Source: Brasilonema sp. UFV-L1 (GTDB lineage Bacteria; Cyanobacteriota; Cyanobacteriia; Cyanobacteriales; Nostocaceae). From it: DNA of 64,000 nucleotides. The DNA lies in the NCBI RefSeq assembly GCF_012912105.1, contig NZ_QMEA01000047.1, positions 1 to 64,000 on the forward strand, written 5' to 3'. The notes below the pieces were generated by a model that was not told the origin of the DNA, did not search any database, and saw only the letters and a program-made list of their open reading frames with translations. This document shows positions 1 to 9,213 of this stretch, piece after piece (positions within the stretch are counted from its first letter, which is position 1; every line of letters begins with the position of its first letter). The translations under genes were made by a program, and so were the position numbers.

Positions 1-27
1 CCCCATCTCCCCACCTCCCCATCTCCC
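1..27. repeat. G-rich tandem repeat inside recJ
   Basis: On the minus strand this reads as units of GGGAGAT/GGGGAGGT, the kind of short tandem repeat found between genes in filamentous cyanobacteria. Here it is in frame inside recJ. It continues past the window edge, so its full length is unknown. Confidence 0.6.
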
Positions 28-896
28 TGACTCATCTGCACTCCAGACATTTGAATCAAAGCTTGCACTCCAGGGAGATTAGATTTGGGTAACTGCTGCA
101 AACCGTGTTTCACCCAGTGGCGGTTTACCCCAGTCAAGGGAGCTAAATCTGCAATCGTTCCCAACGTAAACAGTTCCAGCATCGAAGCTAATATGTCATC
201 ATTCGCCTGTCCCAATTTTTGAGCAAGGGATATAGCTAAAACGTAGGCGACACCAACACCAGCAATACCTCGATAAGGAGAAGATTCTCGTATCAGTTTA
301 GGATTGAGAATGGCGTGCGCTGTTGGTAATTGTTGAGGAATGTCGTGGTGGTCGGTAATAATAACTTTTAGACCAAGTTCTCTAGCTCTAGCAATTGGTT
401 CAAAAGCTGAGATTCCATTATCTACAGTCAGAATTAATGCTACACCTTCGCTGTGGAATTCTTCAACAATGCGTTTATTAATACCATACCCTTCATGCAT
501 TCGACTAGGGATAGCATAATCGATTTGAGCACCCAACCAACGAAGAGCACGCAAAAGTAAAGCAGTGCTTGTCATCCCATCAGCATCGTAGTCACCACAG
601 ATCGCGATTTTTTCTTGAGTGGCGATCGCCGATTGTAATAACTCTAGACTCATTTCTAAATCAGGAAAGTCTTCTAAAGGCGAAGGCAAAATTAACTCTC
701 CTGAATTTAAAAAAACTTGTGCTTGTTCTGGTGTTTCAATACCCCGATTAATTAACAATTGATTGATTAAAGGCGGTAGATTCGTCGCTGACGCCATTTC
801 TCGCGCCAATTCTATTTTTTGAGAGTAAATTTGCCATCTTTGCTCAGGTAGTCGCTGACGAGGATGGGAAAATTCCGGCGTGAATTGTTCTGACAC
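1..896 (-). CDS. recJ: Single-stranded-DNA exonuclease RecJ, N-terminal part (runs off the window)
   Basis: RecJ is a 5'-to-3' single-strand exonuclease used in recombination and mismatch repair. The visible 298 codons contain the DHH-phosphoesterase signature: CGDYDADGMT (about residues 90-99) and the metal-binding ITDHHD about 70 residues later, followed by the AGVGVAY region. The start is a GTG at 896; an in-frame TGA lies four codons upstream, so no longer start is possible. The C-terminal DHHA1/OB part is outside the window. Odd: the last visible codons, from position 27 down, are a G-rich run (GDGEVGRWG) made of a short tandem repeat where the family has a short linker. Family assignment is firm; whether the full gene is intact cannot be seen. 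Confidence 0.95.
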   Translation of the reverse strand, partial: MSEQFTPEFSHPRQRLPEQRWQIYSQKIELAREMASATNLPPLINQLLINRGIETPEQAQVFLNSGELILPSPLEDFPDLEMSLELLQSAIATQEKIAICGDYDADGMTSTALLLRALRWLGAQIDYAIPSRMHEGYGINKRIVEEFHSEGVALILTVDNGISAFEPIARARELGLKVIITDHHDIPQQLPTAHAILNPKLIRESSPYRGIAGVGVAYVLAISLAQKLGQANDDILASMLELFTLGTIADLAPLTGVNRHWVKHGLQQLPKSNLPGVQALIQMSGVQMSQGDGEVGRW

Positions 897-1309
897 AGTT
901 CTGAATCAATGATTGTGTTGCAAAAACTTTATTTTCGCCTAAAAGTATACTTTCAGTCTATATTTAGAATGCAGTTACACTGATACTAATTTTCGATTGA
1001 TGTGTACTGAATGTTTATGAGACGAACCGCCAAGCGCGCAGCGTGGACAAGAGGACATAGACGAGCCAGCGCTGCAGGAGGGGAGCCAGTGCGTTGCGGT
1101 GAGACCAGTGCTGCAGGCGGGTTTCCCGCCGTAGGCATCTGGCGAACCCGAAGGGGGGTTCCCCCCGTTGAAGCACCTGGCGTTCTCCCACCGGGCTGCG
1201 TCTGGCGTCGCCTTCGCGTAGCGTGCCCGCAGGGCATAGAACGCCAAGAATGGAAGAGTAAGTATTGAGTGCAAGTGGACTCCAGAATTCGTATGAATCT
1301 CAAATTTCT
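897..1309. repeat. Intergenic region with GC-rich palindromic repeat cluster (about 1020-1255)
   Basis: No convincing gene is present. From about 1020 to 1255 the DNA is much more GC-rich than its surroundings and contains nested inverted repeats: GCGGGTTTCCCGCC (about 1117-1131), GGGGGGTTCCCCCC (about 1155-1168) and CAGCGCTGCAGGAGG. Related blocks occur near 20935-21040, 42045-42130 and 50233-50262 in this window, so this is a dispersed element. Short open frames on both strands inside it are low-complexity products of the repeat and are not called. The region separates recJ from the divergent glycosidase gene and must hold its promoter. Confidence 0.6.
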
Positions 1310-3772
1310 ATGAAAAAACAACAAACAATCAACTTCAAATTAGGTTTTAAGTACTTGAGTAGAAGTGCTCTTGCAATTTTTTTGTGCTTATTATTGAGTT
1401 TCAAAAGTGATGCACAATTACCTCCAAGATACACTGGATTAGCTCCCAACTCTCCTTTTGGTTTAGACTTTGGTTATACTGATCCAAAAATGATAGGTGA
1501 AATAGCTCAAGAGCTTGGAGTCAAATGGACTCGTGGTATACAAGTGGAGTTTGAGCCTTGGAATGGTGATCCTAAGATTCTTAGAGAGAGGATAAACGCT
1601 TTAAAAAAATATGGCGTATCTTCGTTACAAATTCCTTTTTATCCAACAGATTGGAAAGAGAAGGACAAATTAGGGCCTCCGAGAAATATGGATGCTTATG
1701 TACAAAAATTTTATGACTGGGTAGCGGCTACTCATGATTTAATGCCTTACTATGAACATTGGAATGAACCGTGGGTTGATGAGTGGGCATGGAATGGTGG
1801 TTCTGCTGAAGAATACAGAGATATGATTAAACGAATTTGGAATAAGGTAAAAGCTGATTTTCCAAATGTGAATTTAATTGGTGGAGGTTCTTTAGCCTAT
1901 AACAGAGATGTTATGTATGCAAAGGGAAACGACACAGGATATGTAGATGGTTCTGTAAACCATGCATATGCTTTTCCTAGTCCAAGTACTTTTCATAGTG
2001 CATTGATGCAATTAACATTGGATAAGAAATTTTCTAAAACGCAGGGTAAAGCAGGGGCTTGGCAAACAGAGTTTGGAACATTTCGTGATATGTTCTCCTC
2101 AAATCAAGATATATGGGTAGCCCGTACGATACCCTCCAGTTTCCTCCTACATATGTTAGCTGGTCATTATGCTCAACGACCTGTAAGAGCTTTTTGGTTT
2201 AACTGGAGTGGGCATGGAATGCACGATATCAAAAATAATAATGCTGCACAGGATGCATATAAAACGATGACTCGGATTTTGGAAGGAACCAAAATAGTGG
2301 ATGATGTCTTTCCTCGTTCCAAATCAATGTGGGGAATAGTTTTTGAAAACGATTATTCAGCAGATAATCGTGCTAGAGCAGCAGTATTTGTCAATGGTCC
2401 ATTTTATGGTGATATAGGTAATCCCTGGAATCCAAATGGAGGTAGTCAGGCTAAAAGTAATGTTCCTTCTGATGAATATTCTGGTACTCTATCTCTTGGT
2501 GGAGCAGGTATACAAGTCTACGACTACAGAGGAAATAAAATAAAAGATGTGAGTAAAATTCCTTTGAATCCCGTAGAAGTCGTATATATAGTAGCTGATA
2601 TGCCAGCTTCAAAATTAAAACAGATACTACAAAATGCTGACTTTCGATTAAAAAATGAAATAAAAGTTACTGCATTATCTTTATCAGGACCTATTAGACA
2701 AGGTAGAACAATTGAGTTCAAAGTAGAGAATGTCGTCAATAAACCTCGGAGCGGAACATTAACAATAACTCCTCCGAATGGATGGAAGTTATCTACAAAT
2801 AGTCTAAAATTTGAAAATTTACAACCTGGCGAACAGAAAATTATAAGCTTTCCTATTAATTCTTTCTCTACAAATAGCGATAATAATTATAACATTAGCT
2901 ACTCATTATCAATGAATGGGAAATCCTCACCCCAAACAGGTTCCTGGAAAATCCAATCAGCATATGCTCCAAAGAAAACAATAAATATAGATGGAAATTT
3001 GAACGACTGGTCTGATGTTATTGCGACAAGTATGGGTGATAGTGCATATAAGTTTAAAGTCGCATGGGATGCAAATAATTTATATTTTGCTGGCGAAATT
3101 GCTGATGATAATCACGCTCCATTTCCTCCATTTAATCCTAGTTTTGAATGGTTTAGAAAAAATAGAGTGGATGGTGCGAAAGGTGATGATAATAGAGATG
3201 GGCTATTCATTAATATTGATTGTACAAAAAATAATCCTGACGACTTGTTAAAAGGTCACTCACATTATGAAAAGGCTTTGGCTGCAGATGTAGATTATGA
3301 GTTTTTTGCGACATATAGCACGGAAAATAATAGTGAGTTGTGGAGATATCGTACACCTGGTACAAATCATCAGGGTTATTATCCAACCAATGCAACACAA
3401 AATCCACCTTTGATGAAAATGAATGCGAGTCCATCAGGCGGAGTAGAAGGTAAGATAAAGTTTTCTCGTTCTGGGAATAAGACGATTTATGAGGGAGCGA
3501 TTTCTTTAAGTGCAATTCCCGAATTAAAATCAGAATTAGCCAGACTAAAAGCAGGAGAATATTATTTCCCTAACCTTGCATGGCGTGTCAATGGAGGAAA
3601 TAAAGGTAAAAAATTCTGGACTATTGAGTCGGGACAATGGGAAGAAGGGGGGTATGGTTTTGTCCCACAATGGTTATCAGGAAATTTGGCGAATGGAGGA
3701 CGCGTGATTAGTCGTTGGGCTTTTGTGAATGGAGATGGAAATACATTACCAAATATTACGACTGCGTTGTAG
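1310..3772 (+). CDS. Secreted glycosidase-like protein: (beta/alpha)8 hydrolase domain plus C-terminal CBM9-like domain
   Basis: An 820-residue exported protein. Residues 1-35 form a signal peptide (MKKQ, hydrophobic FLCLLLSF, ending SDAQ). Residues about 40-350 resemble clan A glycoside hydrolases (GH39/GH5-like): YEHWNEPW carries the likely acid/base Glu153, and WQTEFGTF the likely nucleophile Glu254. A middle beta-rich segment (about 440-545) is followed by a CBM9/DOMON-like domain beginning INIDGNLNDW (about 555-820). Substrate unknown; a plant or bacterial polysaccharide is an inference. I chose ATG 1310 because it begins the signal peptide; an in-frame TTG at 1265 would add 15 unlikely residues. 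The gene is visibly more AT-rich than its neighbours, has no HIP1 octamer, and its 'DAQ' signal-peptide end resembles Bacteroidota secreted enzymes, all suggesting transfer. Confidence 0.75.
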   Translation: MKKQQTINFKLGFKYLSRSALAIFLCLLLSFKSDAQLPPRYTGLAPNSPFGLDFGYTDPKMIGEIAQELGVKWTRGIQVEFEPWNGDPKILRERINALKKYGVSSLQIPFYPTDWKEKDKLGPPRNMDAYVQKFYDWVAATHDLMPYYEHWNEPWVDEWAWNGGSAEEYRDMIKRIWNKVKADFPNVNLIGGGSLAYNRDVMYAKGNDTGYVDGSVNHAYAFPSPSTFHSALMQLTLDKKFSKTQGKAGAWQTEFGTFRDMFSSNQDIWVARTIPSSFLLHMLAGHYAQRPVRAFWFNWSGHGMHDIKNNNAAQDAYKTMTRILEGTKIVDDVFPRSKSMWGIVFENDYSADNRARAAVFVNGPFYGDIGNPWNPNGGSQAKSNVPSDEYSGTLSLGGAGIQVYDYRGNKIKDVSKIPLNPVEVVYIVADMPASKLKQILQNADFRLKNEIKVTALSLSGPIRQGRTIEFKVENVVNKPRSGTLTITPPNGWKLSTNSLKFENLQPGEQKIISFPINSFSTNSDNNYNISYSLSMNGKSSPQTGSWKIQSAYAPKKTINIDGNLNDWSDVIATSMGDSAYKFKVAWDANNLYFAGEIADDNHAPFPPFNPSFEWFRKNRVDGAKGDDNRDGLFINIDCTKNNPDDLLKGHSHYEKALAADVDYEFFATYSTENNSELWRYRTPGTNHQGYYPTNATQNPPLMKMNASPSGGVEGKIKFSRSGNKTIYEGAISLSAIPELKSELARLKAGEYYFPNLAWRVNGGNKGKKFWTIESGQWEEGGYGFVPQWLSGNLANGGRVISRWAFVNGDGNTLPNITTAL

Positions 3773-3824
3773 AAATAAATTGGAGTGAATTTAATACGGT
3801 TCGATTAAAGTAATTATTGCTCAG

Positions 3825-3858
3825 AGAAACCCGGTTTCGCAAAAGTTACCGGGTTTCT
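3825..3858. terminator. AAACCCGG-type inverted repeat, possible terminator
   Basis: AGAAACCCGG and CCGGGTTTCT form a 10-bp stem around a 14-base loop, 52 bases after the glycosidase stop. The same arms recur at 5781-5809 and 61493-61560, so it is also one member of a dispersed palindrome family. Confidence 0.5.
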
Positions 3859-4006
3859 GTCAAGTGTGCTGATCACCAAGCGTATTGGAAGTCAACGACC
3901 CAAGAGTTTTTGCGTAACTCCTAGAGTAAAAAGTGTGTGATACCAATTTTCTGTGATAGCTTGCCCCTAAAGTGCCATAGCTGCACATTATTTTAACCCC
4001 TCCAAA

Positions 4007-4027
4007 CCTCCCCTTAGTAAGGGGAGG
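4007..4027. repeat. CCTCCCCTTA/TAAGGGGAGG palindrome
   Basis: A perfect 10-bp stem with a one-base loop in the gap between the glycosidase and the convergent dehydrogenase. It resembles the palindrome at 13189-13213. Nothing else is seen in 3859-4082. Confidence 0.5.
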
Positions 4028-4082
4028 GCAGTTAACGGCGGTGGGGTTCTTTCTATGCATCTTCATATGAAAATTATATGAA

Positions 4083-4907
4083 CTATATCACTTTAGTTTT
4101 TACCTCATGCATGCTTCTGACTATTCTTGTCACAAGCTTTCTGGGTGTTAATCTTACTAATTCAGCCAATATCCTATTTTTCACACCCGGAATCACAACA
4201 GTTTTGTTTGCCATTAGACCACTATAGCCAATCTTGGCGACTATTTCTGCACTCATCATCTTCTTGTTTTTGAGCTGTTGAGAGTCAGCCATCCCGGTTG
4301 TTTCATGAAAAGCAGATTCTGTAGGTCCTGGACAAAGAACAGTGACAGTAACACCTGTATCTTTTAACTCATTAGCGAGTGCTTCTGAAAATAATAAGAC
4401 ATAGGCTTTAGTAGCAGAATAAACCGCCATCAAAGGTCCTGGTTGAAATGCAGCTGTTGAAGCAACATTTAATATTTTTCCGTGACCTCGGTTGACCATA
4501 TCCTTGAGGAATAATTTCGTTAAATGAGTGAGAGACACCAAATTGACCTGTAGCATTTTCAGTTCAGCAGTGAGGTTAGTTTCATAAAATAAGCCATGAT
4601 TACCAAATCCAGCATTATTCACCAATACATCAACCTTTATGGATGCTTGTTGCAAGTCTGTATAAATTTCTTCGGGAGCTGTTGGAATAGATAAATCCTT
4701 GACAATATTTTTGACAAAAAAACCGAATTTTTGTTGCAACTGAACCGCTACTTCAGAGAGCTTTTGTTCGTTTTTATCTACCAAGATGAGATGGTAATTA
4801 TCACGGGCAAAATTTTGTGCCAGTTCGTAACCAATTCCACTAGCTGCTCCTGTAATCAGAACAGTTTGTTTTTGCTGCTCTTGATATGTGGTTTTCATAC
4901 ACGACAT
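4083..4907 (-). CDS. Short-chain dehydrogenase/reductase, classical SDR
   Basis: An NAD(P)-dependent oxidoreductase of unknown substrate, cytosolic. The nucleotide-binding motif TGAASGIG is near residue 20, NNAGFG near residue 97, the active-site Ser in VASTAA, and the catalytic YSATK (Tyr-x-x-x-Lys) near residue 163, followed by LCPGPTES. The 274-residue length and the C-terminal tail rich in basic residues (PRKLVTRIVRSMHEVKTKVI) match cyanobacterial DltE-like SDRs. Translation may start at ATG 4907 or at ATG 4898 three codons later; neither has a strong ribosome-binding site. It stands alone, convergent with the glycosidase gene. Confidence 0.85.
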   Translation of the reverse strand: MSCMKTTYQEQQKQTVLITGAASGIGYELAQNFARDNYHLILVDKNEQKLSEVAVQLQQKFGFFVKNIVKDLSIPTAPEEIYTDLQQASIKVDVLVNNAGFGNHGLFYETNLTAELKMLQVNLVSLTHLTKLFLKDMVNRGHGKILNVASTAAFQPGPLMAVYSATKAYVLLFSEALANELKDTGVTVTVLCPGPTESAFHETTGMADSQQLKNKKMMSAEIVAKIGYSGLMANKTVVIPGVKNRILAELVRLTPRKLVTRIVRSMHEVKTKVI

Positions 4908-5114
4908 CCAATTGAAATTTTAAGAACTATCAATCTTTCCTACTTTAAGTTATAATTTTTGTAGGAAATGCTCAATTTAAGAGACGTAAATGATTGAAAA
5001 TGGTGTATGGAAACAAATGAAAATAGCGTAGAAAGGATAAAAAAAGGTTTCTTCTAGTAAAAAGCGAAGAAATCCTGTTTTTATAATCACAAACTAAATT
5101 TGAAAAATATACTG

Positions 5115-5705
5115 TTACAGGTAATACATTACAGTTGTAATCACTCGACTTTTCTTAACTCGTAAAGCGGTTTTTAAAAACAAAGTTGTTTGGTTGTGCA
5201 AAAGACCTTCCCACCAATTACGAGTCACAAAAACAGGAATAATCACTGTTGTGTAAGTATCACGATAACGCTCTTCAAACTGACTGACAAATTCGACAAT
5301 AGGAGAAATCACAGAACGGTAAGGCGATTCAAGAATGATCAAAGGAATATCTGTTTCCAATTGTTTCCATTGTTCTTTGAATTTTTCTCCTTCTGGAGAA
5401 CCAATATCTACGTGAAGCGCAACAATTTCATCAGCAATTGTGCGTACGTAATCTAAAGCCTCTACAACTCCCCGATTCAATTGTCCTACGACAACCACAG
5501 CAGGGTGAGTGACAACTTCCGGTTTTGGTCTGGGGTTATAATGGCGAGACAGTAATCCCTCAATACTCAGACGTTGGGCTACATATTGATAGTGACGGTG
5601 AATAGCTAGAAATATACTGACTGTTACTGTCAAAATATAGTCAATCATCAGCGAACCCCCTGCCACCAGCCCAGAGTATATACCAAGGTTTTCTCTGGCT
5701 GCAAT
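5115..5705 (-). pseudogene. Internally deleted copy of the neighbouring KimA-type transporter gene
   Basis: The C-terminal 165 residues (from AIHRHYQYVAQRL to the end) are close to the last part of the transporter at 5831-7666. They are joined directly to a short piece from its third membrane region (AARENLG, then VAGGSLMIDYILTVTVSI). About 310 internal residues, holding nearly all membrane helices, are missing. Homology begins near 5705 and is lost further upstream. The join falls in the tetranucleotide ATAT, which is present at both corresponding places of the intact gene, suggesting deletion at microhomology after duplication. The frame is open and a GTG at 5666 could start a 183-residue product, so expression of the soluble tail is possible but not shown. 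No transport function is possible. Confidence 0.85.
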
Positions 5706-5780
5706 TTTGCTAGAGACTTGTCAATTCATCTTAAATTTACACCAGAGTAGCTGAGCGTCTCTACCTCCCAAAAGTTAGAA

Positions 5781-5809
5781 AAACCCGGTTTCTTTGAGAA
5801 ACCGGGTTT
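5781..5809. terminator. Perfect AAACCCGGTTTCT palindrome, likely terminator
   Basis: A 13-bp perfect stem (AAACCCGGTTTCT / AGAAACCGGGTTT) with a TTG loop, 22 bases beyond the stop of the transporter gene on the minus strand and upstream of its degenerate copy. Same repeat family as 3825-3858 and 61493-61560. Confidence 0.6.
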
Positions 5810-5830
5810 CAGATTTCATTGAATTGTGAG

Positions 5831-7666
5831 TTACAAGTAATACCTCACAGTGCTCACAACTCGACTCTTCTTAGCACGTAAAGCTGTTTTTAAAAACAAA
5901 GTTGTTTGGTTGTGCAAAAAACTCTCCCACCAATTGCGAGTCACAAAAGCAGGAATAACAATAGTTGTGTAAGTACCCCGATGACGTTCTTCAAACTGAC
6001 TCACAAATTCGACAATTGGATTTATGACAGAGCGGTAGGGCGATTCGATAATGACTAAAGGAATATCTGCCTCTAATTGTCTCCATTGTTCTTTCAGTTT
6101 TTCTCCTTCTGTAGAACCAATATCTACGTGAACTGCAACAATTTCATCAGCAATTGTGCGTGCGTAGTCCAAAGCCTCTACAGTTCCCCGATTGAGTTGT
6201 CCTACTACAACCACAGCAGGGTGAGTGATAACTTCCGGCTTGACTCTTGGAGTATAACTGCGAGGTGGTAATCCTTCAATACTTAGACGTTGCGCGACGT
6301 ATTGATAGTGGCGGTGAATGGCTATAAATATCCAGACAACCACAGGAATTGCTACTACAACTAACCAAGCTCCACCCAGGAACTTCGTTGATATGATCAC
6401 CCCTAGAACTACAGCTGTAGCAATAGCTCCCAAACCATTCATTAAAGCACTAGCTTGCCAACCGGATGTGCGTTCATGGAACCACCGGCGTACCATTCCA
6501 GCTTGTGATAAGGTAAATGAAGTGAATACCCCCACCGCGTACAGGGGAATAACAGCATTTACACTTCCTTTGAAGATAATTACCAAGATAGCTGCACAGA
6601 TGCTGAGGAGAATAATGCCATTCGAGTAGACTAGGCGATCGCCCAATAATGCTAATTGTCGCGGCAAAAATCCGTCTCGTGCCAAAAAGTAACAAAGTCT
6701 GGGAAAATCAGCAAAGCTGGTATTTGCAGCTAAAAGTAAAATTAACAGTGTGACAACTTGGACAAAAAAGTAAAATGGTCCGTTACCTAAAATTTCGTGA
6801 CCTAACTGAGAAACCACAGTTTGTCCCTCTTCAGGAACAATATGATATACGTTAGATAGGTAAGTAATGCCGACAAACATAATACCCAGAATAATGCCCA
6901 AGTAGAGCAACGTGAGGCGGGCATTTTTCCACTCTGGTTCTTTAAAAGCCAGGACACCATCAGATATTGCTTCCACTCCTGTGAGTGCGGTACAACCAGC
7001 AGAAAAAGCTCTCAAAATGAAGAATAAACTCAGTCCTTCTTTGACAGGAATGCTAGGATATTCTGTCACAACTTGTCCTGTAGCTTGTTTAAATAAACCA
7101 AGGACAATGAGTACAAAAATACTAGCAAGAAAGGCATAAGTCGGAATCATAAATATATTACCTGATTCCTTCACACCTCGAAGATTTGCCAGGGTTAACA
7201 GAGCAATAAAAATCAAGCAAAGACTGACTGTGAATGGTTGTAGGACTGGAAATGCTGAGGTCAGGGCTGCTGTACCCGCAGATATACTGACGGTGACTGT
7301 CAAAATATAGTCAATCATCAGAGAACCTCCTGCCACCAGTCCTGGATATAGACCCAAGTTTTCCCTAGCAACAATATAGGAACCACCGCCTTTGGGATAA
7401 GCTCGAATAGTTTGTCGATAAGAAAGCACGACTATTGCTAGTAGAATAATAATTGCTACAGCAATAGGCAAAGACAAACCAAGAGTGCTACTTCCCGCTA
7501 CCACTAAAACCAGCAGAATTTCTTCTGTGGCGTAAGCAACCGAGGAAAGAGCATCCGATGAAAGCACTGCTAAAGCAGCAGCATTACTCAATCGTTCTTC
7601 AGCGTGAGCGCTTGTAGGTAATGTTTTACCGAGTAGAAACTGTTTTATCTGAGGGTAGAAGGACAT
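5831..7666 (-). CDS. kimA: APC-superfamily transporter, KimA-type potassium importer
   Basis: A 611-residue membrane protein with about 12 helices (residues 1-445) and a cytoplasmic C-terminal domain (about 450-611). The N-terminus (FLLGK, LAVLSSDALSSVAYATEEIL), AYPKGGGSYIVARENLG, GGSLMIDYILTVTVSISAGT, FSAGCTALTGVEAIS and the tail motif SPYRSVINPIVEFV match Bacillus KimA/YdaO, a high-affinity K+/H+ symporter controlled by cyclic di-AMP; the substrate here is by homology. ATG 7666 is chosen because GGTGG lies 7 bases upstream. No recognisable cyclic-di-AMP riboswitch fits in the 116-base leader. A degenerate duplicate lies immediately downstream. An amino-acid permease role cannot be excluded. 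Confidence 0.8.
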   Translation of the reverse strand: MSFYPQIKQFLLGKTLPTSAHAEERLSNAAALAVLSSDALSSVAYATEEILLVLVVAGSSTLGLSLPIAVAIIILLAIVVLSYRQTIRAYPKGGGSYIVARENLGLYPGLVAGGSLMIDYILTVTVSISAGTAALTSAFPVLQPFTVSLCLIFIALLTLANLRGVKESGNIFMIPTYAFLASIFVLIVLGLFKQATGQVVTEYPSIPVKEGLSLFFILRAFSAGCTALTGVEAISDGVLAFKEPEWKNARLTLLYLGIILGIMFVGITYLSNVYHIVPEEGQTVVSQLGHEILGNGPFYFFVQVVTLLILLLAANTSFADFPRLCYFLARDGFLPRQLALLGDRLVYSNGIILLSICAAILVIIFKGSVNAVIPLYAVGVFTSFTLSQAGMVRRWFHERTSGWQASALMNGLGAIATAVVLGVIISTKFLGGAWLVVVAIPVVVWIFIAIHRHYQYVAQRLSIEGLPPRSYTPRVKPEVITHPAVVVVGQLNRGTVEALDYARTIADEIVAVHVDIGSTEGEKLKEQWRQLEADIPLVIIESPYRSVINPIVEFVSQFEERHRGTYTTIVIPAFVTRNWWESFLHNQTTLFLKTALRAKKSRVVSTVRYYL

Positions 7667-7782
7667 ATACGGTCCACCTGGCAACTATTTTTTTGTCTCA
7701 CCACTCTGTGGAAAGAAAAATTAACCACTGAGCTTTTGAATATTGCAATTTTGCCAGATTATTTAGCAATCAATTTTAAATT

Positions 7783-9093
7783 TTACAGTAAAGGGACTTG
7801 AGTATCTCTACCGCCTACCGACAGATGATTTTGGGACTCTTGCTCATTTATTGTTCCTTCTAGCCATGTTTCTACATCATCCGCTAGCAACTTGTGCGCC
7901 GCTTCCAGCATCGATGCTGCTATGTCTTTGAGATCTTCGCGATTATTCAAGTAAGTTTTTAACGCTTCTATTGGATCGATACTATGACTTGCGCTTAATT
8001 CTGGAACACGGGGGCGAGCCAACTGACTAACCAATTCTGGTTGAATGGTGTAGGTATGCGCTGAACTTAAAGCATGATGCAGTGAAGCGCTATCAATAAA
8101 ATCTAACTGCTCTGAACGAAGTTTGTAAATCAGCCGCACGACAGCATCTTGAATGTGACGCTTAGCTAGAGCTTTCATAATCGCCGCCTGTGGATCGTCA
8201 ACCTTAGAGACATCCACCTCAATTGTATGGAAAGTCCGCGCTGGTAAAGGACAAAATTCCCACTGCACGCGACCTTTCTCCAGTTCTACCATGACGTAGC
8301 CTTTGTCTTCCTTTTCTTCGCTAAAATCCACTCGCTCAATACTTCCTGGATAAATCACTGGAGGATCATTAGATTTATTCAGGTTTTGATGGCGATGGAC
8401 ATGTCCTAAGCCTACGTAATCAAAGCAAGGTCGTGTTAACAAAGATAGAGGAAGCGTAAAGCCTTTACCAACTGCTAAAAAACGCTCCGCTCCCAAATTT
8501 GCATTATCCATCATCAAGTGACCCAAAAGAACAGTTGGCACATTTGGATCAAGGCGGCGAGTTTCTCCTTCTAGAACAACTCGCAGACGTTCAGTCAGTA
8601 ACTGATTGACTTCCACCATTGATAAACCCTCGGTTTCCTGGCGAGTCATCAGCGTCGAACGAGTTAGCCAGGGAAGGGTGATAACTTGTACACTTCCATT
8701 TTGGGTTTGGATGCGATGAGTCGTTAAGGTATCACCTACCACAACTTTTGGAACTCCTAAGGTGCGGTAAATACATAAACTGGCTCCACCCTGTCCTTGG
8801 GAATGTTGATCGTGGTTTCCCACCAACAATACTGTAGGGATATTTGCATCGACAAGGCGGCGAAACTGACCAGCAAAGGCTTCTTGTACGTATGGCGCTG
8901 GTGTCGCGTCGGGAAAAGCATCACCGCCAAATAAAACTAAATCTACTGGTTCTGCTAGCGCTCGGTCAATACATTGAGATAGGGTATTGACAAAATCCTC
9001 TAAGCGTGTATTGAGTCCTGTTTCAGGATTAATTCGTCCGTGGGAGAATCCGCTTCCCATGTGGATATCGGATAGGTGGAGGATTTTAATCAT
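7783..9093 (-). CDS. sbcD: Nuclease SbcCD subunit D / Mre11-type exonuclease
   Basis: SbcD is the Mn-dependent nuclease subunit of the SbcCD (Rad50-Mre11-like) complex that opens DNA hairpins and processes breaks. All calcineurin-type phosphoesterase motifs are present in order: LHLSDIHMG (residues 5-13), FGGDAFPD (about 55), VGNHDQHS (about 96), GHLMMD (about 195) and GLGHVHRHQ (about 230). The C-terminal capping/SbcC-binding region is about 290-436. Length 436 is normal. No sbcC is adjacent in the window. It is followed on the same strand, after 116 bases, by the KimA-type gene; co-transcription is possible but functionally unexplained. Confidence 0.9.
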   Translation of the reverse strand: MIKILHLSDIHMGSGFSHGRINPETGLNTRLEDFVNTLSQCIDRALAEPVDLVLFGGDAFPDATPAPYVQEAFAGQFRRLVDANIPTVLLVGNHDQHSQGQGGASLCIYRTLGVPKVVVGDTLTTHRIQTQNGSVQVITLPWLTRSTLMTRQETEGLSMVEVNQLLTERLRVVLEGETRRLDPNVPTVLLGHLMMDNANLGAERFLAVGKGFTLPLSLLTRPCFDYVGLGHVHRHQNLNKSNDPPVIYPGSIERVDFSEEKEDKGYVMVELEKGRVQWEFCPLPARTFHTIEVDVSKVDDPQAAIMKALAKRHIQDAVVRLIYKLRSEQLDFIDSASLHHALSSAHTYTIQPELVSQLARPRVPELSASHSIDPIEALKTYLNNREDLKDIAASMLEAAHKLLADDVETWLEGTINEQESQNHLSVGGRDTQVPLL

Positions 9094-9213
9094 ACGGTTA
9101 CGTTACACAATAAAATGAATTAAGCTTTTTTACCTTTGATTCATAAATAGCTTATCCAGACAAGGTTTTGCACGACTGCCAGTTTGCACTGCCCATTAAC
9201 CAACTACTACAAG

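Noticed and set aside
975-1324. Overlapping 85- to 112-codon open frames on both strands
   Set aside because: They lie in the GC-rich palindromic repeat block, are Arg/Gly/Pro-rich on both strands, and resemble no family. They are by-products of the repeat.
7685-7782. Possible cyclic-di-AMP (ydaO-type) riboswitch before the KimA-type gene
   Set aside because: The leader is only about 100 bases to the previous gene and lacks the conserved riboswitch core, so there is no room for the full motif.
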